Of a stretch of DNA of 64,000 nt, positions 54,138 to 62,318 are shown in pieces. This DNA comes from Gammaproteobacteria bacterium (lineage in GTDB: Bacteria > Pseudomonadota > Gammaproteobacteria > Pseudomonadales > Azotimanducaceae). The DNA lies in assembly GCA_009846005.1 (NCBI GenBank), contig VXYL01000007.1, positions 1-64,000 on the forward strand. Reading direction: 5' to 3'. A program made the translations under genes and the position numbers. Each line of letters begins with the position of its first letter. The first letter of the stretch is position 1. Under the pieces are notes generated by a model that saw only the letters and a program-made list of their open reading frames with translations, was not told where the DNA came from and did no database searches.

Positions 54138-56387
54138 TCAGCGTGCATGCCCGAAACGCATGCCGAACTCGGCCCACAACAGCCTGGGCAGACCCCAACG
54201 CGCCGTGGTCCAGCCCAGGGTCGTGAGGTCAATACCGAAATCGATGTACTTCTTGTCGGTGATGTTCTGACCCACGAACGCGAACCACGTGCCTTCGCGG
54301 CCAAAGGCATCATCGAGCTGTACGCGGAGATCCCACACCGTATGGGAGTTCGGCGAATACGAGCGGATGGCCGGCGCGTTCGGATTGACGTTGCTGTATT
54401 GGGCACCGACGTAGCGAGAGTTCAACGTCGCCCAGAGTTCACCCGCAGTGGCCAAGGGGAAACTGTAGCGCACGCTGCCGGAAACCATATGTCGCGGCGA
54501 GCGGAGGTGCACACGCTCCTCCGAGACATCGACATCCCGGCCGGTCGCCGGGTCGGTCTGGGTGTACTCCAGGAACTTGCCGTTGTTCCAGGCAGCGTTG
54601 AGTATCAAGTCCAGTCTGTCGGTGGGCGTCGCGCGCAGTTCGAATTCGATGCCGCGTATGCGGGATTTTCCCGCGTTGTCGATCGTGAAGCCGTTGGCCT
54701 CCGCGATGTAGTTGCTGATCTGCTGATCCTTGTAGTCGTAGTAGTAGCCGGCAACGTTGAGTTGCACGCGGCGTTGGAGGAACTGCGCCTTGATGCCGGC
54801 ATCCCACGCACTCAGAATCTCCTCATCGTAGGGCACTAGGAAAGCCCGGCTGGTTGCGGGCGGCCGGGCCGGAAAGCCGCCGGCCTGGTAGCCCTTGGAC
54901 CAGCTCACGTAGGCCATTGCGCTTTCTCTCCAGTCCCAGTTGACACGGAACATGGGCGAGAAATTGTCGAAGTCCGCCGTGAAGTCGGCCGAGTCTCTGT
55001 TGGTGAACAGTTCCACAAACTGCTTTTTGGTCTCTTCGGTGTAGCGTGCGCCGACGGTCAGCGCAAGCTTGGCCGACACATGAATGCTCGCCTGTCCGTA
55101 GACGCCCGAGGCATCGTTGTCCCCGTCGACTTGGCGACCGAGGTTGACCGGTCTGCCGAAAAAGAAATTGTTCTGCGCGGTTTCGAACTTTTCGTTGAAA
55201 AAACTGGCTCCTGCCGCGTAGTCCACGGCCCCGCCGATTGCCGTTCCGACGGCCTGGAGCTCCTGGTAGATCTGCTCGTGTGTCACCACGCTGCCTGCCG
55301 AAAAAGCAAGCACGTCGGTGCCGTCGACATCGTTCATGTTGCGCAGTTCCATGTCGCGCCAGCCGGTTATCGATTTCAATTCGAGGTCCGGTGTGACGCC
55401 CCAGCCGACGCTTAGCGCGTGGAAGTCGAGCGTCATGTCGGCGCCGAAGCGGCTGCCATCCGGCGCACGGTCGCTGTTGAAGAATGGATCGCCCGGTCGG
55501 CTCGGCCCGAGTTCGACCGTCCGCGGCAGGCGTCCGAGACGCACCCAGCCCCTGTCGACTACCGCACCGAGACGGTCCGCCGAGTCGCCCTCGTCGAATT
55601 CGCTGCGCTCGAAGACATAGTCCGCCACCAGTCCCGAGTCGGGCGGCAGCCAACGCAGCGCCGCGCGCATCGACCATCGGTCCAGATCCTCCGCGTCGTC
55701 GCCCGCCGCCAGCTCGTTTTCGACCAGACCGTCACGGATCGCGTGCTGGAAGACCAGCCGTCCGGCCAGCGCCTCGCCGGCAATCGGTCCGTTGAGGTGA
55801 CCGCGGGCTTCGAAATAGCCCTGCTCGCCGCCGCGAACCTCGAGGGATGATCCCGGTTCGCCGCTGGGTTTCTTGCTGATCACGTTGATGGCGCCGCCGA
55901 TCGTGTTGCGTCCATAGAGCGTCCCCTGCGGTCCGCGAAGTACCTCTACACGTTCGATGTCGTACAGGGTGCCGGCCATGCCGGTCTGGTTGCCGAGGTA
56001 GATGCCGTCGATATACATCGCTACCCGACCCGAGTTGGCCGGATGGGAGTCCCACTGACCGATCCCGCGGATGAACGAAACGCCCCGATTGTTGCCGCCC
56101 GTCGTGTTGTAGAACACCATCCCCGGTACGTACTTGCCAATGTCGACGGTCTCGTTGACGACCAGGCGCTGCAGGTCTTCCGTTGCGAACGATGAAACGG
56201 CCAGCGGCACGTCCTGCAACGGTTGTTCGCGCTTCTCCGCAGTGACGATCACCAGTTCGATTTGCCCCTCGTATTCGTCTACGGAATCTTCGGCAGCCAC
56301 CGCCATTGGGCCCAGGATCGTTCCTAGGAAAACCGTTCGCACCAGTTGGTTCCACCTGGGTGTCGACAGGAACATCAGACGCTCCAC
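54138..56387 (-). CDS. TonB-dependent outer membrane receptor
   Basis: A 749-residue receptor. Signal peptide (VRTVFLGTILGPMAVAA), TonB box region IELVIVTAEKREQPLQDVPLAVS, plug with NNRGVSFIRGIGQ, MYIDGIYLGNQTGM, VEVLRGPQGTLYGRNTIGGAINV. The barrel has a C-terminal strand LLWAEFGMRFGHAR. The EKR-x-E-x-x-Q-D-V-P pattern is that of the large proteobacterial family linked to uptake of varied organic molecules. Divergent from the acyl-CoA dehydrogenase gene. Ligand unknown. Confidence 0.93.
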   Translation of the reverse strand: MERLMFLSTPRWNQLVRTVFLGTILGPMAVAAEDSVDEYEGQIELVIVTAEKREQPLQDVPLAVSSFATEDLQRLVVNETVDIGKYVPGMVFYNTTGGNNRGVSFIRGIGQWDSHPANSGRVAMYIDGIYLGNQTGMAGTLYDIERVEVLRGPQGTLYGRNTIGGAINVISKKPSGEPGSSLEVRGGEQGYFEARGHLNGPIAGEALAGRLVFQHAIRDGLVENELAAGDDAEDLDRWSMRAALRWLPPDSGLVADYVFERSEFDEGDSADRLGAVVDRGWVRLGRLPRTVELGPSRPGDPFFNSDRAPDGSRFGADMTLDFHALSVGWGVTPDLELKSITGWRDMELRNMNDVDGTDVLAFSAGSVVTHEQIYQELQAVGTAIGGAVDYAAGASFFNEKFETAQNNFFFGRPVNLGRQVDGDNDASGVYGQASIHVSAKLALTVGARYTEETKKQFVELFTNRDSADFTADFDNFSPMFRVNWDWRESAMAYVSWSKGYQAGGFPARPPATSRAFLVPYDEEILSAWDAGIKAQFLQRRVQLNVAGYYYDYKDQQISNYIAEANGFTIDNAGKSRIRGIEFELRATPTDRLDLILNAAWNNGKFLEYTQTDPATGRDVDVSEERVHLRSPRHMVSGSVRYSFPLATAGELWATLNSRYVGAQYSNVNPNAPAIRSYSPNSHTVWDLRVQLDDAFGREGTWFAFVGQNITDKKYIDFGIDLTTLGWTTARWGLPRLLWAEFGMRFGHAR

Positions 56388-56438
56388 CGCTCCTTACAAA
56401 TCCAACCGATACTGAAGCGAATCGGACGCCCATTCAAG

Positions 56439-56455
56439 AACGCTGCATCAGCGTT
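56439..56455. promoter_or_regulatory. Perfect inverted repeat between divergent receptor and acyl-CoA dehydrogenase genes
   Basis: AACGCTG (56439-56445), CAT, CAGCGTT (56449-56455): a 7-bp perfect inverted repeat with 3-base centre in the 154-base divergent promoter region. Possible operator for a regulator encoded elsewhere. Confidence 0.4.
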
Positions 56456-56541
56456 TCGTCTCAGCCGGCGGTATCCGAGGGCTTTCTACCGCCCGCGCGC
56501 CTGACATATCATCGCCGGTTCGTCTTGAGGGGGAACCGCCG

Positions 56542-57687
56542 ATGCCGATGATTCTCAACGAAGAGCAGAACATGCTGAAGGACAGCGCGAAGGACTTCTG
56601 CTCCAACAGCGCGCCGATCGAGGCGCTGCGCAAGCTGCGCGACGACGACAACGCCGACGGCTTCGATCGCGACACCTGGTCGCAGATGGTGGAACTCGGC
56701 TGGGCCGGCATTCCGTTCCCGGAGGAACACGGCGGTTTGGCGTTCGGCTACAAGGGTCTTGGCGTCGTCACCGAAGAGACCGGGCGAACGTTGACCGCGA
56801 GCCCCCTCTACGCGACGGTCTGGCTAGGCGGCACGGTGTTAAACATCGGCGGCAGCGATGCCCAGAAGGCCGAACTCCTGCCCAAGGTCGCGGCGGGGGA
56901 ACTGCTGCTGGCCCTGGCGTTGGAGGAATCCCATAAGCACAACCCCTACGGGATCGCGGCCACGGCCACGAAGACCGACGACGGCTACGCGATCACGGGC
57001 TCGAAGAAGTTTGTCCTCGACGGCCATGTCGCCGACAAGCTGATCGTCGCGGCACGCACATCGGGATCGGCGGGCGACCGCCATGGCATCTCGCTGTTCC
57101 TGGTCGATCGCAACGCCGACGGCGTGTCCGTGACGCGCACCCGGATGGTCGACAGCCGCAATGCGGCGAACATCGAGCTGGCCGACGTTGCCGTGAGTGC
57201 AGACGCCCTCGTCGGCGACGAAGGGCAGGGCGCGGACGTGCTCGACCCGGCTCTGGACATCGCCCGCATCGGCATCTGCGCCGAAATGCTCGGCGCCACC
57301 CAGGAGTGTTTCGACCGCACCGTCCAGTACCTGAAGGACCGCGAGCAGTTCGGTGTGCCGATCGGTTCCTTCCAGGCCCTGAAACACCGGGCGGCGAACA
57401 TGTTCTGCGAGATCGAACTGTCGAAGTCGTGTGTGCTCGAGGCGCTGACGGCCCTCGACGAGGAGCGAGATGCTACGGAGATCGCCAAGCTCGCGAGCCT
57501 CACCAAGGCCAAGGTCGGGGAGACCTTCCACACCGTCTCCCGGGAGGGCATCCAGATGCACGGCGGCATCGGCATGACCGACGAGTTCGATATCGGCTTC
57601 TTCATCAAGCGCGCCGCGGTGACCGAGCAGACGTTCGGGGACGTGAACTTCCACCGCAACCGCTACGGCGAACTCGAGGGGTATTGA
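56542..57687 (+). CDS. Acyl-CoA dehydrogenase
   Basis: A 381-residue flavoenzyme. N-terminal helical domain MILNEEQNMLKDSAKDF and WSQMVELGWAGIPFPEEHGGLAFG; central domain LALALEESHKHNPYGI and GSKKFVLDGHVADKLIVAAR; C-terminal domain YLKDREQFGVPIGSFQALKHRAANM and GIQMHGGIGMTDEFDIGFFIKRA. AGGGGG lies 8-10 bases before ATG. Its stop is 34 bases before the selenoprotein-type gene, so they may form an operon. Acyl chain preference is not evident. Confidence 0.92.
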   Translation: MPMILNEEQNMLKDSAKDFCSNSAPIEALRKLRDDDNADGFDRDTWSQMVELGWAGIPFPEEHGGLAFGYKGLGVVTEETGRTLTASPLYATVWLGGTVLNIGGSDAQKAELLPKVAAGELLLALALEESHKHNPYGIAATATKTDDGYAITGSKKFVLDGHVADKLIVAARTSGSAGDRHGISLFLVDRNADGVSVTRTRMVDSRNAANIELADVAVSADALVGDEGQGADVLDPALDIARIGICAEMLGATQECFDRTVQYLKDREQFGVPIGSFQALKHRAANMFCEIELSKSCVLEALTALDEERDATEIAKLASLTKAKVGETFHTVSREGIQMHGGIGMTDEFDIGFFIKRAAVTEQTFGDVNFHRNRYGELEGY

Positions 57688-57721
57688 TCTCGAGGTGCTT
57701 GGGGAGGTGGCGACGGGCGCG

Positions 57722-58585
57722 ATGGCGGAACCCATCGGCTACATGGAGCGCACCCGGCGCTACTACGAGGCCCAGGGCTTCGAGAAGGCGTACGCCTGGG
57801 CCAATTTCGACGACATACCGTTCACGCCGCTACGGCGACCCGCCTCGGAATCGACATTGGTCCTCATCACGACCATGGCGCTCTACGACCGCGGTGCGTC
57901 GGATGTGCGCCACGTGGCGTCCTGTTCGACCCTCGAGCCGCCGGCCCGGCTATACGGTGACGACCTGTCCTGGGACCGGACCGCCACCCACCTCAATGAC
58001 CGCGAATCGTACTTCCCGATCAACATGCTCCATGAACTCGTGCGCCGGAGACGCATCGGCGCGTTAGCGGAACGGTTCCATTGCGCACCGACGGAGTACA
58101 GCCAACGCCGGACCCGGCGGACCGATGCGCCCGAGATCCTCAAACGCTGCCGCGAGGATGGCGCCGACATCGCCTTGCTGGTGCCGATCTGACCGGTGTG
58201 CCACCAGACCGTGAGTCTGGTAGCCAGGCACTTGGAGTCCAACGGCATCCCGACGGTGATCCTCGGGGCCGCCCGCGACATCGTGACGCACTGCGGGGTG
58301 CCTCGGTTCGCGTTCGTCGACTTTCCCCTGGGCAATCCCAGCGGCAAACCGTACGACCGCGACATGCAGGCGGCCATCGCGACCGCTGCCGTCGATCTCT
58401 TCGAGACGGCCTCCGAACCAGGCACCGTCGTCAACCTGCCCTACCGATGGAGCGACGACGAGTCGTGGCGGGACGGCTACTTCCAGGTGAGCGAGGCGAA
58501 CATCGACGCCTTGCGCCGGGCGGGCGAGGAACGCCGGGCCAACCGGGCACACCTACGGGCAACGGGGCAGGTTCGTACGGAATAG
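57722..58585 (+). CDS. Glycine/sarcosine/betaine reductase selenoprotein B (GrdB/PrdB)-like protein with in-frame UGA
   Basis: A 287-residue protein if UGA at 58190-58192 is read as selenocysteine. Residues 1-156 run from MAEPIGYMERTRRYYEAQGF to GADIALLVPI. Then U157-P-V-C160-H-Q-T follows in the same frame, continuing VARHLESNGIPTVILGAARD and FPLGNPSGKPYDRDMQ to a normal stop at 58585. U-P-V-C-H-Q-T is the redox motif I associate with the GrdB/PrdB-like (seleno)protein family. A strong hairpin follows the UGA. Aerobic organisms carry distant homologues whose reaction is not known; the acyl-CoA dehydrogenase upstream is a likely functional neighbour. Start uncertain (57695 GTG also possible). 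Confidence 0.83.
58198..58231 (+). promoter_or_regulatory. Predicted bacterial SECIS hairpin of the UPVC selenoprotein gene
   Basis: Beginning six bases after the UGA: outer stem GTGCC/GGCAC (58198-58202 with 58227-58231), a five-base 3' bulge, inner perfect 7-bp stem ACCAGAC/GTCTGGT (58203-58209 with 58215-58221), and apical loop CGTGA (58210-58214). The loop lies 17 bases after the UGA and contains GU, as in known bacterial SECIS elements bound by SelB. Confidence 0.65.
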
Positions 58586-58629
58586 CCACCGTCTGCACCA
58601 CGGCGTGTTGGATGGACATGTGGTTCTGA

Positions 58630-58645
58630 TACCATTTTTCTGGTA
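58630..58645. promoter_or_regulatory. HipB-type operator 1
   Basis: TACCA-N6-TGGTA inverted repeat, centre 40 bases upstream of operator 2. Confidence 0.6.
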
Positions 58646-58668
58646 GTACGACTCTGTTTGGCAACTCT

Positions 58669-58686
58669 ATACCGTTTTGACGGTAT
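58669..58686. promoter_or_regulatory. HipB-type operator 2
   Basis: ATACCG-TTTTGA-CGGTAT, a perfect 6+6+6 inverted repeat ending eight bases before the hipB ATG. It shares the TACC(A/G)-N6-(T/C)GGTA pattern with operator 1 at four helical turns distance. Confidence 0.7.
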
Positions 58687-58694
58687 TTCATTCT

Positions 58695-58949
58695 ATGACT
58701 GACTACTTGGGAGAGCTAGGTGACAATCTGCGCCGGGCTCGGAAGCGGCGTTTTTCCAACGATGATCTGGCGGCCTTCGCCTTGCGCATCGGCGTAAGCC
58801 GGTCGACCTTGCAGAAGATGGAGAAGGGCGACCTCACCGTCGCGATGGGAAGGTACTACCGGGCGGCGGAGATCCTTGGCCTCGCCGAAACGTTCGGCGC
58901 CCTCCTGCGCCAAGAGGAGAGCCTGTTCGATGACCCGCGCCCGCTTTGA
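58695..58949 (+). CDS. hipB: HipB-like XRE-family antitoxin/repressor
   Basis: An 84-residue helix-turn-helix protein: LGELGDNLRRARKRR, then ALRIGVSRSTLQKMEKGDLTVAMGRYYRAAEILGL. ATG at 58695 is chosen because an upstream TTG (58677) lies inside the operator. It overlaps hipA by 20 bases, as usual for hipBA. Predicted to repress the operon through the two inverted repeats upstream and to neutralise HipA. Confidence 0.85.
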   Translation: MTDYLGELGDNLRRARKRRFSNDDLAAFALRIGVSRSTLQKMEKGDLTVAMGRYYRAAEILGLAETFGALLRQEESLFDDPRPL

Positions 58950-60171
58950 CATCCACCTGGACAGTACCGTCACGGAGGTTTTGCAGGCGGCCGAGTGCGT
59001 GATCGAGGAAGAAGAGGGCTTGGTCCGCCGAGTGGACTTTCGGTACACGCCCGGCTACGTCGAGAATCCAAGCGCATTCCCCTTGGACCCGAAGCGTCTG
59101 ACCCTTGGCCACGGTGAGACTCGGTTTGCCTGCGCGGGCGGCCTCCCGGGATTCGTCGACGACTACTTGCCGGATGCCTGGGGTCGCAAGGTCCTTACCG
59201 CGCTGGCCTGGCATCGCCATGGAAAGCGACTCAACCTCAACAGTGCGATCGACCTTCTCGCCCTGATTCCGCCTGGCAGTCGCATCGGCGCACTGTGCTT
59301 CACGCCCGTCGGCGACGCCGCCCGCTTCGAGCCCGGCGTGCCGATCTCGGCGCTGGCGGAAGCGGAGCGGGCAGCGGTCCAAGTGGATGCATTGGATTGG
59401 GAGTCGGTAGAACCCAACGAGGTCGGACTCACCCACCTCGCGGCGGCGGCAAGCAGCGTCGGAGGTGCCAGGCCCAAATCATTGGTTACGGACGGGGAGA
59501 CCCACTACCTGGCGAAGTTCAACCGACTGTCAGGCGACCCTTACAACAACGCGCGTGTGGAAATCGCCTGCCTGGAAATGGCACGGGCGGCTGGTCTTGA
59601 CGTGGCGCAGGGCAGGGTCGTCGAGGGCGTCAACGGTCGCGAGGTTCTGCTGCTCGAGCGTTTCGACATTGCCGCCGACGGGCATCGCCATCACTTGGTG
59701 ACCGTCAATGCACTCCTCAAGGAAAAATCTAGCCAACGCGACTCCGGGTTGCCCTTCCGCTACGACGATGTCGCCGAGTCGTTGTCGCGGTATTCGGTTG
59801 CCATCAAGACGGATCTCGAGCAACTGGTAAGGCTGGCGCTCTTCAACCGGGTCATAAACAACACCGACGACCATGCCCGGAACTTCAGCCTGATCCACCG
59901 GGGCGACGGCTATCGCCTGTCGCCGGCGTACGACTTGGTACCGAGCCTGGCCGTCGGCGAGTACCACGCCGCGGCTTTCGGCTACGATCCCCGGCCACCC
60001 CGGCCCAGCGAAGTACCGCGAATCGGCAAGGTTTTCGGCTTGAGCAAACCGAGAATACATGCATGCGCTGAAGAGGTTCTGACCGCCCTCGACGGCTGGC
60101 CCCGGTTCGCCGACGAAGCGGGGCTAGGCGAGTCCGAGAGCAAACGAATCGCGGATCGATTCAACCCGTAG
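58930..60171 (+). CDS. hipA: HipA-like serine/threonine kinase toxin
   Basis: A 413-residue HipA-family kinase. N-terminal FRYTPGYVENPSAFPLDPKRL; GGLPGFVDDYLPDAWGRKVL (family F-x-x-L-L-P-D-x-W-G motif). ATP site SVGGARPKSLVTDGETHYLAKF (P-loop and Lys); catalytic NNTDDHARNFSLI (D and N) and metal aspartate in YRLSPAYDLVPS. The usual catalytic residues are present. The E. coli enzyme phosphorylates GltX; the target here is unknown. The stop TAG comes from the next hairpin repeat. Confidence 0.9.
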   Translation: MTRARFDIHLDSTVTEVLQAAECVIEEEEGLVRRVDFRYTPGYVENPSAFPLDPKRLTLGHGETRFACAGGLPGFVDDYLPDAWGRKVLTALAWHRHGKRLNLNSAIDLLALIPPGSRIGALCFTPVGDAARFEPGVPISALAEAERAAVQVDALDWESVEPNEVGLTHLAAAASSVGGARPKSLVTDGETHYLAKFNRLSGDPYNNARVEIACLEMARAAGLDVAQGRVVEGVNGREVLLLERFDIAADGHRHHLVTVNALLKEKSSQRDSGLPFRYDDVAESLSRYSVAIKTDLEQLVRLALFNRVINNTDDHARNFSLIHRGDGYRLSPAYDLVPSLAVGEYHAAAFGYDPRPPRPSEVPRIGKVFGLSKPRIHACAEEVLTALDGWPRFADEAGLGESESKRIADRFNP

Positions 60172-60244
60172 GGGACGGGCTTGTCCCGTCCCGTTGCCAC
60201 GGGAGCTCCGACACGGGATGGGGCAACGGCATATCCCCTACGAC
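60168..60244. repeat. Intergenic hairpin repeat (locus 8)
   Basis: Forward unit 60168-60192, common form with loop CTTGT; a decayed inverted partner near 60214-60244 (CGGGATGGGGCAAC then ATCCCCTACG). TAG at 60169-60171 is the hipA stop codon. The remaining bases to 60352 show nothing else. Confidence 0.8.
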
Positions 60245-60352
60245 ACCTTCGCGTTGGGTGGCGTTCATAGCACCGATGACCCGTACACCACTTGCCGCTC
60301 AAGCGCCAAATCGACAGACTCCTTGAACCACGCAGCGACCTAGGGACACGGT

Positions 60353-61423
60353 TTGAGCAAGACCATCGCCGTAATCGAGGGCGACGACGCTGCGCCGGAG
60401 GCGGTGCGTCCGGTGGTCGGGTTGTTGGACTCGCTTCAACTGGGTTTGACATGGGTCTATCCGGAGGTGGGCGAGGCCGCCGAGGCGGCGCGTCCTTCGG
60501 ACGCGGCCGGTTCGACGTTTCCCGACTCGGCCCGGGCCGTCATCGACGCTGCCGACACGACGCTATTCGGCTCGACGAGCGGGAAATCCGGCGCTGCACT
60601 CGGCTATCTCCGCTGGGGCAAGGAGACCTTCGCCAACGTACGTCCCTGCCGATACCTGCCGGGGTGTGCGAGCCCGTTGCGGCATCCGGAAGGCATCGAC
60701 TTCGTGATCGTGCGCGAGAACCTCGAGGATCTCTACGTCGGCGCCGAGGGACCGCTCGCGGACTTGGCCGCGTTGAACCTCGTTGGCCGCACGATCCGCA
60801 AGCCGGTGCACGAACTCGGCGACGGTCGCTACGCCATCAAGGCGATCACCCGGGAAGGCACGGAACGGGTCGTCTCCTTCGCCTTCGATCTGGCGGCCAA
60901 GCGCGACGGCAAACGCAAACTGACCTGTGCGACCAAGCACAACATGTTGCGCGGAACCGATGGCCTTTTCCTAAACGTGGCGCGCGAGATCGCGGCCGAC
61001 TATCCGGACATCGAATTCGAGTCGTTCATCGTCGACGACTTCGCCTGCCGGATGATCCGCGAGCCCGAGCGGTTCGACGTGGTGGTGATGCCGAACCAGT
61101 ACGGCGACATCCTGTCCGACGCGGCCGGCGGTCTGCTCGGTAGCCTCGGCCTCGCGGCAAGCGGCTGTTTTGGCTCGGATTACGCCTACTTCGAACCGGC
61201 CCACGGCACCGCGCCCGACATCGCCGGCAGTAATATCATCAATCCGACGGCGACTATACTGTCGGCCACGATGATGCTCGACTATCTCGGTCTCGAGACT
61301 GCGGCGGCCCGGATCGAGGACGCGCTGGCCCGGGTCTACGCCGACGGCTCAGCGCTGACGCCGGATCAGGGCGGCACAGCGACGACCACGGAGTTCTGCG
61401 CGGCCCTTGCCCAGGCGTTGTGA
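60353..61423 (+). CDS. Isocitrate/isopropylmalate-family dehydrogenase
   Basis: A 356-residue NAD(P)-dependent beta-decarboxylating dehydrogenase. Substrate-binding region VIVRENLEDLYVGAEG (with R-E-N-x-E-D-x-Y) and KLTCATKHNMLRGTDGLF (catalytic Lys). Metal aspartates in FIVDDFACRMI and NQYGDILSDAAGGLLGSLG; cofactor loop FEPAHGTAPDIAGSNIINPTATILSATMML. The short N-terminal substrate helix (GKSGAALGYLRWGKETFANVRP) is unlike standard LeuB or Icd, so tartrate, homoisocitrate or related acids are possible. TTG start with AGGGA eight bases upstream. Confidence 0.88.
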   Translation: MSKTIAVIEGDDAAPEAVRPVVGLLDSLQLGLTWVYPEVGEAAEAARPSDAAGSTFPDSARAVIDAADTTLFGSTSGKSGAALGYLRWGKETFANVRPCRYLPGCASPLRHPEGIDFVIVRENLEDLYVGAEGPLADLAALNLVGRTIRKPVHELGDGRYAIKAITREGTERVVSFAFDLAAKRDGKRKLTCATKHNMLRGTDGLFLNVAREIAADYPDIEFESFIVDDFACRMIREPERFDVVVMPNQYGDILSDAAGGLLGSLGLAASGCFGSDYAYFEPAHGTAPDIAGSNIINPTATILSATMMLDYLGLETAAARIEDALARVYADGSALTPDQGGTATTTEFCAALAQAL

Positions 61424-61436
61424 GGCGGACCCATCG

Positions 61437-62318
61437 ATGGCCCACATCATCGACACGTTGATCGAAGAGCGTGCGACTCGGCTGATGCGCCACCCCGCGT
61501 TGTGGTCGTTCCTTCGGCGCGGGCTCGACCCGCTGCTTCTCTACGACACGGCCAGGTCGATGGCGGACATCATCGCGCCGATGTCCGGGGATGACGCGAT
61601 GGAATACCTCCGCGCGACCCTTGACATGGAGGTCGCAGCGACCGGACTCGAGAACATTCCGCGAACGGGTAGCGCGGTCGTGACGCCGAACCATCCTGCA
61701 GGCATCGCCGACGGCATTGCCGTCCACGAGGCCCTGAAGCGGGTGCGGATGGACATCACCTTCCTGGCCAACCGCGACGCTATCCGGATCTGTCCCGGAT
61801 TTGCGGAGATGATTGTGCCGGTGGAGTGGCGGGACGAGGCGCGGACGATGGCCAAGACCCGTGAGACGCTACGGGAGGCGCAGCGCGCCTTTGATCAGCA
61901 ACGGCTGGTGGTGATCTTTCCGTCGGGACGTCTGGCCCGTCCGACGCCGTTGGGCCTCTGGGAGCGCCCTTGGCAGGCGACGGCGTTCGCACTGGCCATC
62001 AAACGCGGCGTTCCGATCGTGCCGATGCATGTCGACGGGCACAACTCGTTGCTCTACTACCTTGCCTGGTTCGTCAATCGCGAGATCAAGGACATGACCT
62101 TGTTCCGCGAGATCATCAACAAACGCGGCGGCAGATACCGGATCGATGTCGGCGAATCGTTCGAGCCAAGCGGCGATCCGGCGGAACTCGCCAAGACGCT
62201 GCGCCGTTTCGTGGTCTACGGCATGCGCCAGGGTCTCAGGCGGTTTCCCGGCGTGGACGCCCCACCGGCTGCAGCGGGAATACCGCTTCTGGTTCCGTTC
62301 TACCGCAGCTCGCGATGA
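61437..62318 (+). CDS. PlsC-like acyltransferase
   Basis: A 293-residue glycerolipid acyltransferase-like protein. Motif I is VTPNHPAGIADG (N-H-x4-D), a motif III-like VVIFPSGRLARP, and IVPMHVDGHNS. No membrane helix is obvious apart from LYYLAWFVN. ATG at 61437 is 13 bases after the dehydrogenase stop. Acyl acceptor unknown. Its last 83 bases overlap the convergent gene on the other strand. Confidence 0.8.
   Translation: MAHIIDTLIEERATRLMRHPALWSFLRRGLDPLLLYDTARSMADIIAPMSGDDAMEYLRATLDMEVAATGLENIPRTGSAVVTPNHPAGIADGIAVHEALKRVRMDITFLANRDAIRICPGFAEMIVPVEWRDEARTMAKTRETLREAQRAFDQQRLVVIFPSGRLARPTPLGLWERPWQATAFALAIKRGVPIVPMHVDGHNSLLYYLAWFVNREIKDMTLFREIINKRGGRYRIDVGESFEPSGDPAELAKTLRRFVVYGMRQGLRRFPGVDAPPAAAGIPLLVPFYRSSR

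Noticed and set aside
58196-58585. A separate 129-codon gene starting GTG just after the UGA
   Set aside because: It begins in the middle of a conserved motif (V-C-H-Q-T), has no ribosome binding site and is in frame with the upstream part; a recoded UGA explains it better.
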